Positions 51,315 through 59,905 of a stretch of 64,000 nt of DNA are shown here, in pieces. The position numbers and the translations under genes are program-made. Position 1 is the stretch's first letter. Every line of letters begins with the position of its first letter. Origin of the DNA: an uncultured Bacteroidales bacterium (GTDB taxonomy: Bacteria; Bacteroidota; Bacteroidia; Bacteroidales; P3); contig CALUHO010000013.1 of assembly GCA_944320465.1 (NCBI GenBank), positions 1 to 64,000 of the forward strand, read 5' to 3'. Below the pieces are notes generated by a model. The model was given only the letters and a program-made list of their open reading frames with translations. It was not told where the DNA came from and did no database searches.

Positions 51315-52487
51315 ATGCAAAATCGAGGGACGGGCATATTCAGGTATCTGCGAGGGGACAAAGGCATCTGGTATATCATGATGTTTCTTTCGCTCCTTTC
51401 CATCTTGGCGGTCTATAGTGCCACCGGGCGTATGGCCTATCGGTACCAGGACGGGCATACGGCCTATTATATGCTTAAGCATGTAGCTATTCTGGCGGCT
51501 GCCTGGGTCACGATGTTTGTGGTGCATCGGGTCAAGTATACGCGTTTTGCTCGTTTGTCCAAGCTGCTGATATGGCCGGTTATTATCCTGCTGTTGTATA
51601 CTTTGACGGTGGCAGCTGTCAACGATGCCAGCCGTTGGATATCGATATTTGGCTTTACATTCCAGACTTCGGAGCTGGCTAAAGTGGTTTTGGTGGTTTA
51701 TCTTGCCAGGACATTGACCAAGTATCAGCCGGTCATTGCCGAGCCTCGTTCGTTTTTGCGGATTGTCTGGGCTCCTTTGGTGGTTTGCGGCTTGATTTTT
51801 TCTGAAAACTTCTCCACGGCGGCCTTGTTGATGCTGACCTGTGTCGTGTTGATGATGGTAGGTGGCATTCCCGGCAGGTATATGGGAGGTTTGGTCGGGG
51901 CTTTTGTTGCGGCGGCAGGTATTATGGTGGCTGTCTGTCTGATAGTACCTGAAGAATCTTTGCCTGGGCGTCTTGGTACGTGGAAGAACCGGATAGAGAG
52001 TTTCGCATCGGAGGATGAGGAAGCTTACCAAGTGACACAGGCCAAGATAGCTGTGGCTGGCGGCAAGATTATTGGCAAAGGACCTGGCAATAGCACTCAA
52101 CGGAACTTTTTGCCCCATCCGTATTCGGATTACATTTATGCCTTGATAATAGAGGAATACGGTATGGCTTTCGCGGTAGCGGTCTTGTTGCTATATCTGT
52201 GGTTTTTGCGAAGAGGTATCATCATCGCCCGGCGTTGCCGCGGCTCGTTTGGGAGCTACATGGTGTTAGGGTTGACTTTCATGCTGACGTTGCAGGCCTT
52301 GGTGAACATGGGCGTGGCCGTCGATTTGCTGCCGGTTACTGGGCAACCATTGCCCTTTTTGAGCATGGGAGGCACTTCTCTCTTGTTTACCGCTTTGGCC
52401 GTAGGCATTATTCTGAGTGTAAGTGCTTCGGTGCAGGAAGAAAGCAAGCCTCTTGGCAGGAACGAACCTGCTGTGGCACGAAGATAA
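51315..52487 (+). CDS. ftsW: Septal peptidoglycan glycosyltransferase FtsW
   Basis: A 390-residue SEDS-family membrane protein with about 10 helices, starting GTGIFRYLRGDKGIWYIMMF. Conserved features: ASRWISIFGFTFQTSELAKV, the large loop with GKGPGNSTQRNFLPHPYSDY-type sequence, IIEEYGM and the LPFLSMGGTSLL end motif. It polymerises lipid II with FtsI at the septum. A repeat element ends just before its start and may have replaced the native upstream spacing. Confidence 0.95.
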   Translation: MQNRGTGIFRYLRGDKGIWYIMMFLSLLSILAVYSATGRMAYRYQDGHTAYYMLKHVAILAAAWVTMFVVHRVKYTRFARLSKLLIWPVIILLLYTLTVAAVNDASRWISIFGFTFQTSELAKVVLVVYLARTLTKYQPVIAEPRSFLRIVWAPLVVCGLIFSENFSTAALLMLTCVVLMMVGGIPGRYMGGLVGAFVAAAGIMVAVCLIVPEESLPGRLGTWKNRIESFASEDEEAYQVTQAKIAVAGGKIIGKGPGNSTQRNFLPHPYSDYIYALIIEEYGMAFAVAVLLLYLWFLRRGIIIARRCRGSFGSYMVLGLTFMLTLQALVNMGVAVDLLPVTGQPLPFLSMGGTSLLFTALAVGIILSVSASVQEESKPLGRNEPAVARR

Positions 52488-52498
52488 AAACAGGGAAT

Positions 52499-53692
52499 AT
52501 GGAAACGACAGATGAAAAGAGACTGGCAAATGGAGGAACTCGTGTTGGAAATCCGGGTTCTGCTTCCTCGGTACGAGTGATTATCAGTGGGGGCGGAACC
52601 GGCGGGCATATTTTCCCGGCTATTGCCATTGCCAACGAAATAAGACGTCGCAAGGAAGATGCGGAAATATTGTTCGTGGGTGCGGAAAACCGGATGGAAA
52701 TGGAAAAAGTGCCTGCGGCCGGTTACCGGATCATAGGTTTGAATGTGGTAGGCTTGAACCGCAAGCAATGGTGGAAGAATGTCAGCTTGCCGTTCAAGTT
52801 GTCGGCCAGCTTGAGGCGGACTCGGAATCTGATTAAGGAGTTCGATCCCGATGTGGTGGTCGGCGTAGGAGGGTATGCCAGTGCTCCGACTTTGTATTCG
52901 GCCCAGAAAATGCATTACCCTACTTTGCTGCAAGAGCAGAATTCCTTGCCGGGGGTTACCAACAGGTTGTTGGCCAAGAAGGCCGACCGGATTTGCGTAG
53001 GCTACGATGAGATGGACCGTTTTTTCCCTCGAGAAAAGATTATCTGGACAGGCAATCCGATTCGGCAGGACATTTCTGACATAAACCGCAAACGGGAGGA
53101 AGCTTACTCCTTTTATAAATTGGATTCGTCCATGCCGGTGGTTCTGGTCATGGGGGGTAGTTTGGGCGCGTTGAGTATTAATGTGGGAATGCAGAATGCC
53201 TTGGATTCCTTGCTGGAAAATGGTTTTCAGGTGATTTGGCAGACCGGCAAGTATTATTACCAGAGGATGCTGCCTTCGGCCGATGGCAAAGAGCATTTAG
53301 TGATGTTGGATTTTGTACGTCGCGTGGATTTGGCTTATGCGGCGGCCGATATCATTGTATCCCGGGCGGGGGCGATTACCATTTCGGAACTTTGCGTGGT
53401 AGGCAAGCCGGTTATTTTGGTGCCTTCGCCCAATGTGGCTGAAGACCATCAAACCAAGAACGCACAGGCTTTGAGCGCCAAGAATGCGGCTGTCCTGCTT
53501 CCCGATGAACGGGTTTCGCAAGAACTGGGCAAGGCCATCTTGGAAATTTATCATGACACTCGCCGCAGGGAACTCCTGGCGCAGAATATCTCGCGTATGG
53601 GGACCACGACGGCGGCTCGCGATATTGTGGACGAAGTTTTGAAATTGGCTCAGATAGGACGGCGGCAAAAGGAGAATCGTAAGGACAAATGA
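52499..53692 (+). CDS. murG: UDP-GlcNAc:lipid I N-acetylglucosaminyltransferase
   Basis: A 397-residue GT28 enzyme that adds GlcNAc to lipid I to give lipid II. The ATG at 52499 (GGGAAT upstream, 11 bases after ftsW) gives a ~25-residue hydrophilic extension before VRVIISGGGTGGHIFPAIAI. Acceptor-binding loop GVGGYASAPTLYSAQ, QEQNSLPGVTNRLL and donor motif SRAGAITISELCVVGKP are present. The frame extends further upstream but overlaps ftsW. Confidence 0.95.
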   Translation: METTDEKRLANGGTRVGNPGSASSVRVIISGGGTGGHIFPAIAIANEIRRRKEDAEILFVGAENRMEMEKVPAAGYRIIGLNVVGLNRKQWWKNVSLPFKLSASLRRTRNLIKEFDPDVVVGVGGYASAPTLYSAQKMHYPTLLQEQNSLPGVTNRLLAKKADRICVGYDEMDRFFPREKIIWTGNPIRQDISDINRKREEAYSFYKLDSSMPVVLVMGGSLGALSINVGMQNALDSLLENGFQVIWQTGKYYYQRMLPSADGKEHLVMLDFVRRVDLAYAAADIIVSRAGAITISELCVVGKPVILVPSPNVAEDHQTKNAQALSAKNAAVLLPDERVSQELGKAILEIYHDTRRRELLAQNISRMGTTTAARDIVDEVLKLAQIGRRQKENRKDK

Positions 53693-53696
53693 TAAA

Positions 53697-55190
53697 ATGA
53701 TGCAATCAGGTGGTTTCAGGCATCCGTATTTCTTGGGAATAGGTGGCATAGGGATGAGTGCCTTGGCTTGGTATTACCTGCAAAAAGGCAGCAAGGTGAG
53801 CGGGTACGACCGGGTCGCTACGCCTTTGACCCGGCAGTTGGAACAGGCCGGGGCCGCGATTCATTACGTGGAAGCTCCGGAACTGATTCCTGCCGATGTT
53901 GACGGGGTTATTTATACGCCGGCCATTCCGAGCGGGAATACGGAATGGAAAGAGATTCGGCGGCGCAGCTTGCCCGTTTTCAAGCGGGCGGAGATTTTAG
54001 GGCGGATATGTCAAGGATACAAGACTTTGGCAGTGGCTGGGACGCATGGGAAGACTACGGTATCTTCAATGCTGGCTTACCTGTTGATGGAAAGCATAGG
54101 CTGCAATGCCATCTTGGGCGGGGTTGCGCTCAATCTGGGAGGAAATTATCATTACGATGCTGCCAGCCCGTTGATGGTTACGGAAGCGGACGAATACGAC
54201 CGCTCGTTTTTGCAGCTTCATCCTTGGTTTTCTGCAATAACGGCATGGGATGCCGACCATTTGGACATATATGGGACTTTGAAAAACATGCGGGATGCTT
54301 ACCGGCATTTCATGAGGCAGAGCCGGCATTTTATTGCTTTTGAGGGTTTGAGCGAGGATTTGGACGAACCAAAAGCGGATTATTTCTATGGCATAGGCGA
54401 ACAAACCGGGGAAATGGGCATTGCGGTCGATGCCGGGAATATTCAAGGACAGTGCGGTATTTCGGCTCGGGCGTTGGGTCTTGAGGTCCGGAGCGGGGCT
54501 TACCGTTTCGATTACGCCGGGCCACGCGCCGCGATTCAAGGACTGGAACTGCGTTGCCCGGGGCGGCATAATGTGCTTAATGCGGTGGCTGCCGTAAGCC
54601 TGGCTTTGGAAGCCGGGGCAACGCCTGAAAGCATCAAGCGTCTGCTGCCCGGTTTCAAGGGCGTGGCCCGGCGTTTGGAATCCAAGGCTGAAGCGGGTTC
54701 TTGGCATTACTTTGACGATTATGCCCATCATCCGGCAGAAATCGAGGCTTCGATTGCCGCCTTGAAGGAGTTTTATCCTCATGCCCGGCTTTGCATAGCC
54801 TTCCAGCCACATTTGTACACTCGGACAAGGGATTTTGCCGCTGGTTTTGCCCAAAGCCTGTCGGCAGCAGATAGGATTTTCTTGGTAGACATCTATCCGG
54901 CACGGGAATTGCCTTTGCCGGGGGTGGACGCACGTTTGATAGGAGACAGGATACAAGGGAAGGAAGTGCGTTACGGTAGCAGGGAAGAAGCTTTGGATTG
55001 GATTGCCATGCAATTGGAAGTGGATGCGGGGGGGGATTCTTTTTCCGGCAAGGCGCAGCCTGTGTGCAAGGACGATGTTGGTTCTGCGGATGCAGAAGTA
55101 GAAACGGTGATAGTTACGATGGGAGCTGGCGATATCGACAGGATTGCAGGCAAAGTGGCAGAGATGGTGAAGAAAGGAGGGCGGAAATGA
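53697..55190 (+). CDS. murC: UDP-MurNAc:L-alanine ligase
   Basis: A 497-residue ligase, first of the stem-peptide ligases. N-terminal FLGIGGIGMSALA (dinucleotide-like fold), P-loop VAGTHGKTTVSSML (~112), TEADEYDRSFL, and the C-terminal YFDDYAHHPAEI motif. Slightly longer than usual because of a loop near the C-terminus (VDAGGDSFSGKAQPVCKDDV). Starts 4 bases after murG, and its stop overlaps the ftsQ start. Confidence 0.96.
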   Translation: MMQSGGFRHPYFLGIGGIGMSALAWYYLQKGSKVSGYDRVATPLTRQLEQAGAAIHYVEAPELIPADVDGVIYTPAIPSGNTEWKEIRRRSLPVFKRAEILGRICQGYKTLAVAGTHGKTTVSSMLAYLLMESIGCNAILGGVALNLGGNYHYDAASPLMVTEADEYDRSFLQLHPWFSAITAWDADHLDIYGTLKNMRDAYRHFMRQSRHFIAFEGLSEDLDEPKADYFYGIGEQTGEMGIAVDAGNIQGQCGISARALGLEVRSGAYRFDYAGPRAAIQGLELRCPGRHNVLNAVAAVSLALEAGATPESIKRLLPGFKGVARRLESKAEAGSWHYFDDYAHHPAEIEASIAALKEFYPHARLCIAFQPHLYTRTRDFAAGFAQSLSAADRIFLVDIYPARELPLPGVDARLIGDRIQGKEVRYGSREEALDWIAMQLEVDAGGDSFSGKAQPVCKDDVGSADAEVETVIVTMGAGDIDRIAGKVAEMVKKGGRK

Positions 55191-55987
55191 ATCGCAAGAT
55201 AGTGATATGGTTTGTCCTGATGGTCTTTTTCGGTGTGTTTTTCGTATGGATGCTGGCCTATTCATCCATGCAGCGCAGCAGGCAAGTGGTAGGGCATGTG
55301 GATATGAAAATTGAGCGTGACGGTCCTTTGTGTCTTCAAGAAGAGGATATCATGGCATGGTTGAAACAACATGGCATCCGCTTGCAGGGCAAATCTTTTG
55401 ATGAACTGAACGTTTCCAACATAGAACAGATCCTAGCGCAGAATCCCTATGTGTCTTCTGTGCATGTTTATCCGGTGGGGGATAGCGTGCTGAATGTGGA
55501 TATGCGGCAACGGGATCCAGTGTTGAAGGTTTATAATATGCATCAGACCTTTTTTCAGATAGATGAGGATGGCGTGGAGATGCCTGTCAACCTGAAATAC
55601 CCGGCTCGTCTGCGTGTGCTGACGGGTTTTTTGCCTTATGCGCCCGTTTACGGCCTGAATGTGCGGGATTTGGCGGATACCTCAAGGCAGGTGGCGTTGA
55701 GGACGGCTTTCGCCTTGAACGAATTTTTGCGCAAAGACCCTTTTTGGGATGCCATGTTCGAACAGATATTCCTCAATGAAAAGCAGGAGTTCGAATTGGT
55801 TCCGAAAGTGGGAGGGCAGTTGGTCAAGTTGGGTCGGATAGCAAGCCTTGCCGATCTGGAGAGCAAGATGGAGCGTTTGTGGTTGTTTTACCAGTACGGC
55901 ATAGGGGATCATGGATGGGAAAGGTATTCAATATTGGACTTGAGGTATGAAGGGCAGCTGGTAGCGACCAAGAGACGGGGGCATTGA
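55187..55987 (+). CDS. ftsQ: Cell-division protein FtsQ
   Basis: 266 residues from the ATG at 55187 overlapping the murC stop (ATGA), with GGAGGGCGG upstream as ribosome-binding site; the longer upstream frame is murC shadow. One membrane helix (IVIWFVLMVFFGVFFVWML) is followed by a POTRA-like segment (LQGKSFDELNVSNIEQILAQ, then VSSVHVYPVGDSVLNVDM) and the FtsQ domain. It links the early and late divisome. Confidence 0.92.
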   Translation: MNRKIVIWFVLMVFFGVFFVWMLAYSSMQRSRQVVGHVDMKIERDGPLCLQEEDIMAWLKQHGIRLQGKSFDELNVSNIEQILAQNPYVSSVHVYPVGDSVLNVDMRQRDPVLKVYNMHQTFFQIDEDGVEMPVNLKYPARLRVLTGFLPYAPVYGLNVRDLADTSRQVALRTAFALNEFLRKDPFWDAMFEQIFLNEKQEFELVPKVGGQLVKLGRIASLADLESKMERLWLFYQYGIGDHGWERYSILDLRYEGQLVATKRRGH

Positions 55988-56069
55988 TGTTTGGTGCTTT
56001 TGATGGAAGAGACTGGCGCTTTGCCGGTTTCGGATTGCAGGAAGATAGAAACAGAAAAAATCGATAAAG

Positions 56070-57473
56070 ATGGAAGCAAATTATCAAGAAAAGGAAGACA
56101 ACACGGATGTGGTTGTCGGTTTGGATATTGGTACGACCAAGGTGGTGGCCGTAGTGGGCTGCCGTGACAAGGCAAGCGGGAAAATCCGAATTCTGGGCTA
56201 TGGGCGGACCGAATCGGTGGGCGTGGTTCGGGGCGCGGTGATCAATCTGGACAAAACGGCTGATGCTGTAAGGCGGGCAGTGGCTGAGGCTTCTGCCAAT
56301 TCCAGTGTAGAGATAGTCGAGGTGTATGTGGGTATCGCCGGGCAGCATATCAAGAGTTTCCGGACTGATATAAATTATGTGCGCGAAAATCGGGATGCCG
56401 TCTTCACGCGTCAGGAAATAGAAGACCTGAAGCGGAAGATGAGCAGTTCAAAGGTTCAGCCGGGCGAAAGGATTATTCATGTCATTCCGCAGACTTTCGA
56501 AGTGGACGGGGTGGCGGATATCCAGGAAGAAGATGTTGTGGGCATGGTGGGTTCGGACGTGAAGGTTTACTTCAATATCATCACGGCTGATGCCGGGGCG
56601 ATGAGCAATATCCAACGCAGCGTGGAGATGGCTGGCTTGGATTTGCGGGGATTCATCTTGGAACCTTTGGTTTCGGCCGAAGCTGTCTTGGACGACAACG
56701 ACAAGGAAGCCGGCGTGGTTTTGGTGGATATTGGCGGCGGAACCACCGATGTGGCGATTTTCAAGAACAGCATCCTCTGCCATACTGCGGTGATTCCACT
56801 GGCCGGGAATGCGATAACATCGGATATCCGTATAGGTTGCAATATCTTGCCTAAACAGGCTGAATCTTTGAAAGTGAAGTTCGGTTCGGCTTTGCCAAGC
56901 GAGAACAGCGATGAGCAGATTGTGTCTATTCCGGGCTTGAAAGGCCGTCCTGCCAAAGAGATTTCTCTCAAACAGCTGGCAGGGATCATCGGGGCTCGCG
57001 TTGAAGAGATTTTCAGCAGCGTGGCTTGCGAAATCAATAATTGCGGATGCGATTTGGATCATTTTATTGGCGGCATTGTGTTGACGGGAGGGGGTTCCAA
57101 ATTGAAGCATATTGATAAAGTCTGCGAATATTTGACGCAGCTGGATACTCGTTTGGGCAGGCCAAAGGAACATATCACTTCTGATTCTCCTCAGGAATTG
57201 GGCGATCCGGTTTTTGCCACAGCGATAGGCTTGGTCATTTATGGCATTCGTTGCGAAGAAGAAAACCGGATATTCCATGTTGAATTGGGTCACCATGAGC
57301 AAGAGGAAGAGGAACAGTGTCCGGTGGCTGTCCGGGAAGATGTCGAGGTGGACGTGGAAACCTCGGCCAAGGTGGATGAGGAGCCGGTTCGGGAAAAGAA
57401 AGGCTTCAACAAATGGGGAAGGATGCGCGATTATATTGTCCGATGGTTAGGAGATGACGATGATGTCCAATAG
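56070..57473 (+). CDS. ftsA: Cell-division actin homologue FtsA
   Basis: A 467-residue actin-fold ATPase that tethers FtsZ to the membrane. VVVGLDIGTTKVVAVVG (phosphate 1), LVDIGGGTTDVAIF (phosphate 2) and GGIVLTGGGSKLKHI (adenosine) motifs are intact. The C-terminal NKWGRMRDYIVRWLGDD forms the amphipathic membrane-targeting helix, preceded by an acidic linker. Located 82 bases after ftsQ. Confidence 0.96.
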   Translation: MEANYQEKEDNTDVVVGLDIGTTKVVAVVGCRDKASGKIRILGYGRTESVGVVRGAVINLDKTADAVRRAVAEASANSSVEIVEVYVGIAGQHIKSFRTDINYVRENRDAVFTRQEIEDLKRKMSSSKVQPGERIIHVIPQTFEVDGVADIQEEDVVGMVGSDVKVYFNIITADAGAMSNIQRSVEMAGLDLRGFILEPLVSAEAVLDDNDKEAGVVLVDIGGGTTDVAIFKNSILCHTAVIPLAGNAITSDIRIGCNILPKQAESLKVKFGSALPSENSDEQIVSIPGLKGRPAKEISLKQLAGIIGARVEEIFSSVACEINNCGCDLDHFIGGIVLTGGGSKLKHIDKVCEYLTQLDTRLGRPKEHITSDSPQELGDPVFATAIGLVIYGIRCEEENRIFHVELGHHEQEEEEQCPVAVREDVEVDVETSAKVDEEPVREKKGFNKWGRMRDYIVRWLGDDDDVQ

Positions 57474-57480
57474 TTTTGAA

Positions 57481-57544
57481 CAGGCAGCCGTGTATAATTG
57501 CTTGACGGTTGCCTGCCAAGAACTGTAACAGTATGGTAACTTTG
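57481..57544 (+). promoter_or_regulatory. Hairpin and promoter core between ftsA and ftsZ
   Basis: CAGGCAGCCGT (57481-57491) pairs with ACGGTTGCCTG (57505-57515), one G-T pair. TAACTTTG at 57537-57544 is a -7 match, so ftsZ can be transcribed on its own with a ~65-base leader. The hairpin lacks a T tract and may be a processing or partial-termination site. Confidence 0.5.
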
Positions 57545-57615
57545 TAAATTAACGGGCAGGATATGCTTTCGGATAGGTCAAAAGATGTCTTGCCTTAATC
57601 AATAAACGATAACTT

Positions 57616-59481
57616 ATGGACGAGCTGATGAACCGAGGAGGGGATATCCTCAATTTTGTGTTGCCCAAGAACCAATCTTCTTATATTAAAGTGATTGGCG
57701 TGGGCGGCGGTGGCAGCAATGCGGTCAATCATATGTTCCGGGCTGGAATTACCGGAGTGGATTTTGTGGTATGCAACACAGATGCCCAAGCATTGGAAAG
57801 TAGTCCGGTCCCTGTCAAGATTCAATTGGGGAAGGGTTTGGGCGCAGGGAACGTGCCGCAAGTGGCTCGACAAGCAGCTATCGAGAAGCATGATGAAATC
57901 AAGGAAGCCATTCAGGAGGCCAAAATGTTGTTTGTAACCGCCGGGATGGGTGGCGGAACCGGTACGGGAGCCGCTCCGGTAGTGGCTTCGATTGCCAAGG
58001 AGATCGATCTGGTTGGCGATGAAGTGACCAAGATTCTGACAGTGGCCATTGTGACCACGCCTTTTTCTTTTGAAGGCCGGAAGCGTCAGGAACAAGCCAA
58101 GGCCGGGATTGCCGAGTTGCGCAAGAGCGTGGATGCTATTCTGGTTATCAACAACGACAAGCTCAAGGAGTTCGGCAAGATGACCCTGATGGAGGCCTTT
58201 GCGATGGCTGATGATGTATTGACAACGGCGGCCAAAGGCATTTCGGAAATCATTACGGTGAAGTCTTACGTGCAAATCGACTTCAAGGATGTGAACACGG
58301 TGATGCATGATAGCGGCGTGGCTTTGATGGGTTTCGGCTCTGCCGAAGGTGAAAACAGGGCGGAAATAGCCGCTTCGATGGCCATGGAATCGCCACTGTT
58401 GAACGATAACAGCATTGAAGGTGCCAAGAATATGTTGCTGTATTTTGGTTACGGCCCTGAATGTCCGTTGATTATGGATGAAATCGATGCGATTACTTCT
58501 GCTATTTTGCGCCGGGCCGGGAACGGTGTGGATTTGATTTGGGGTGCCGGTCAAGATGATACCTTAGGCAAGAGTTTGAATATTACATTGATTGCGACAG
58601 GTTTCAATGAAAAGAAGGCTTTGGGTGAACGCGAAGTGACTGTGGTGTCGTTGGAAGAGGAGGAGAAGAAGACCTCAAGCCCTTCCGTTTCGGATTCTGC
58701 TTCCGCGGTCTCGACATGCGAGTCCGATGTGAAGAAGGATTCCGGAGCGATGCCATCGCAGCGGCGGATTATTGCCGTCTTGGATGATTCCGATCAAATG
58801 CCGCAATTTCATGAAGAACCTTGGGCTGGAGAGGAAACAGCGGTTGAGCAAGAGTCTGAAATGAAATCGGATTCGGACTTGATGGTACAGCCGCAAGGCC
58901 GGACAGGTGGGTATATTCCGGGGGCGGATGAAGGAATGGCGAGTGTGTCGGATCAAGTGGATTCCTGGTTTTCGGAAATAGGCGGCATTATAGGAAATCC
59001 GGTAGAGGAGAAGAGTCCAAAAGACGAGGATTCTTCCGGAAATTTTGGCGAGCCGGTTGCCGTTCATGATGAGAAGGCTTGGAGCAATACATATGGAGAT
59101 TTGGAATTGGTGGCTACAGGGAAAAAAGTGCAAGCTTCGGCATCTGCTGAGGCAAATGTCGCGATTCCTGAGCCGAGTTGTCCTGTTGTAGGTACGGCAG
59201 AGCCTGTACAAGCTGAAAAATCATCCTACGGTCATAATATGCTCAAGCAGCGTTTTGCCATCAACCACGAGCGGCTGGAACGGATGCGGCAGATTTCTTC
59301 CAGGATCAAGACTCCTGAGGAACTGAACTATATAGAACGTGAACCTGCGTTCAAGCGTCAAGGTATCCAAGTGGAATTTGCCAATACGGCTTCGGTTTCA
59401 GAAGCCAGCCGCCATGTGATTGGCAAGGATGGTCAGGTAGTGGTGAATGATCCTCCGTTCTTGGCAGACAAGGCGGATTAA
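57616..59481 (+). CDS. ftsZ: Cell-division tubulin FtsZ with extended C-terminal linker
   Basis: A 621-residue GTPase that forms the Z-ring. Core residues ~15-330 have IGVGGGGSNAVNHM, the tubulin signature GGGTGTGAAPV (~112) and TNLDFKDV-like YVQIDFKDVNTVM. It is much longer than typical FtsZ (~380-450): residues ~345-560 are an acidic, low-complexity linker rich in Glu, Asp and Ser. The end has NYIEREPAFKRQGIQVEF, probably the conserved partner-binding peptide. Last gene of the cluster, followed by a terminator. Confidence 0.95.
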   Translation: MDELMNRGGDILNFVLPKNQSSYIKVIGVGGGGSNAVNHMFRAGITGVDFVVCNTDAQALESSPVPVKIQLGKGLGAGNVPQVARQAAIEKHDEIKEAIQEAKMLFVTAGMGGGTGTGAAPVVASIAKEIDLVGDEVTKILTVAIVTTPFSFEGRKRQEQAKAGIAELRKSVDAILVINNDKLKEFGKMTLMEAFAMADDVLTTAAKGISEIITVKSYVQIDFKDVNTVMHDSGVALMGFGSAEGENRAEIAASMAMESPLLNDNSIEGAKNMLLYFGYGPECPLIMDEIDAITSAILRRAGNGVDLIWGAGQDDTLGKSLNITLIATGFNEKKALGEREVTVVSLEEEEKKTSSPSVSDSASAVSTCESDVKKDSGAMPSQRRIIAVLDDSDQMPQFHEEPWAGEETAVEQESEMKSDSDLMVQPQGRTGGYIPGADEGMASVSDQVDSWFSEIGGIIGNPVEEKSPKDEDSSGNFGEPVAVHDEKAWSNTYGDLELVATGKKVQASASAEANVAIPEPSCPVVGTAEPVQAEKSSYGHNMLKQRFAINHERLERMRQISSRIKTPEELNYIEREPAFKRQGIQVEFANTASVSEASRHVIGKDGQVVVNDPPFLADKAD

Positions 59482-59503
59482 CCCGAATCTGTCATTAGAC
59501 TAA
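59480..59503 (+). repeat. Solo end of the MITE-like element
   Basis: ACCCGAATCTGTCATTAGAC resembles the terminal repeat of the elements at 35193 and 36640 and lies directly after the ftsZ stop. No second end is seen nearby. Confidence 0.4.
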
Positions 59504-59517
59504 GGATTGAAGACAGG

Positions 59518-59545
59518 AAAGCCGATCGTCAGACCGGCTTTTTTT
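59518..59545 (+). terminator. Rho-independent terminator of the dcw cluster
   Basis: AAAGCCG (59518-59524) pairs with CGGCTTT (59535-59541), followed by a T run to 59545. Confidence 0.85.
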
Positions 59546-59615
59546 ATCCCCAAACGGGGGAATTGTGCGAGAAACTGTGTGTGGGGGGGATAGAGTGAAG
59601 TTTGTGCGGCAAATA

Positions 59616-59647
59616 TTTGGCTGTTATGATATTATGACTTATATTTG
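59616..59647 (+). promoter_or_regulatory. Consensus Bacteroidota promoter
   Basis: TTTG (59616-59619), exactly 20 bases, TATATTTG (59640-59647). One of the best promoter matches in the window. Transcription from ~59654 would cover a short ORF and then a terminator hairpin before the GLUG-repeat gene. Confidence 0.7.
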
Positions 59648-59683
59648 CATCGATGTGGGAAAGCAGGGCAGGAGAACGTCACT

Positions 59684-59779
59684 ATGAAAACGCGCAACTA
59701 CATATATATCCCAATGCGGCACGATAGTAGGCAGTGTCAATATAACTTGCTATTTGTCAATAATTTGCGGGGGGGGTAG
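59684..59779 (+). CDS. Possible 31-residue leader peptide or small protein
   Basis: ATG 59684 to TAG 59777 with GGAGAA 9-14 bases upstream, starting ~30 bases after the inferred transcription start. It reads MKTRNYIYIP and onward, with a run of eight G (59769-59776) just before the stop, so slippage would change the C-terminus. It is followed 43 bases later by a strong terminator. It may be an attenuation leader or a stand-alone small gene. Confidence 0.35.
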   Translation: MKTRNYIYIPMRHDSRQCQYNLLFVNNLRGG

Positions 59780-59821
59780 TTGTACATAATAGTATAAGCG
59801 GAAAACTGCACAACAGATACG

Positions 59822-59859
59822 AAAGCCGTACCGGGCAATGCTCCGGTGCGGCTTTTTTT
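59822..59859 (+). terminator. Strong terminator/attenuator before the GLUG-repeat gene
   Basis: AAAGCCGTACCGG (59822-59834) pairs with CCGGTGCGGCTTT (59843-59855) through 13 pairs with one T-G, an 8-base loop, and T to 59859. It stands 46 bases before the ATG at 59906. Confidence 0.8.
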
Positions 59860-59905
59860 GTGCCTGCATATACCGCGATTTATTAACTTCCTAAGATATA
59901 ACGCT

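Noticed and set aside
52199..52498. Upstream extension of the murG frame
   Set aside because: It overlaps ftsW out of frame; a good start with a ribosome-binding site exists at 52499.
54998..55186. Upstream extension of the ftsQ frame
   Set aside because: It lies in murC coding sequence; the ATGA overlap start at 55187 has a strong ribosome-binding site and gives the expected membrane anchor.
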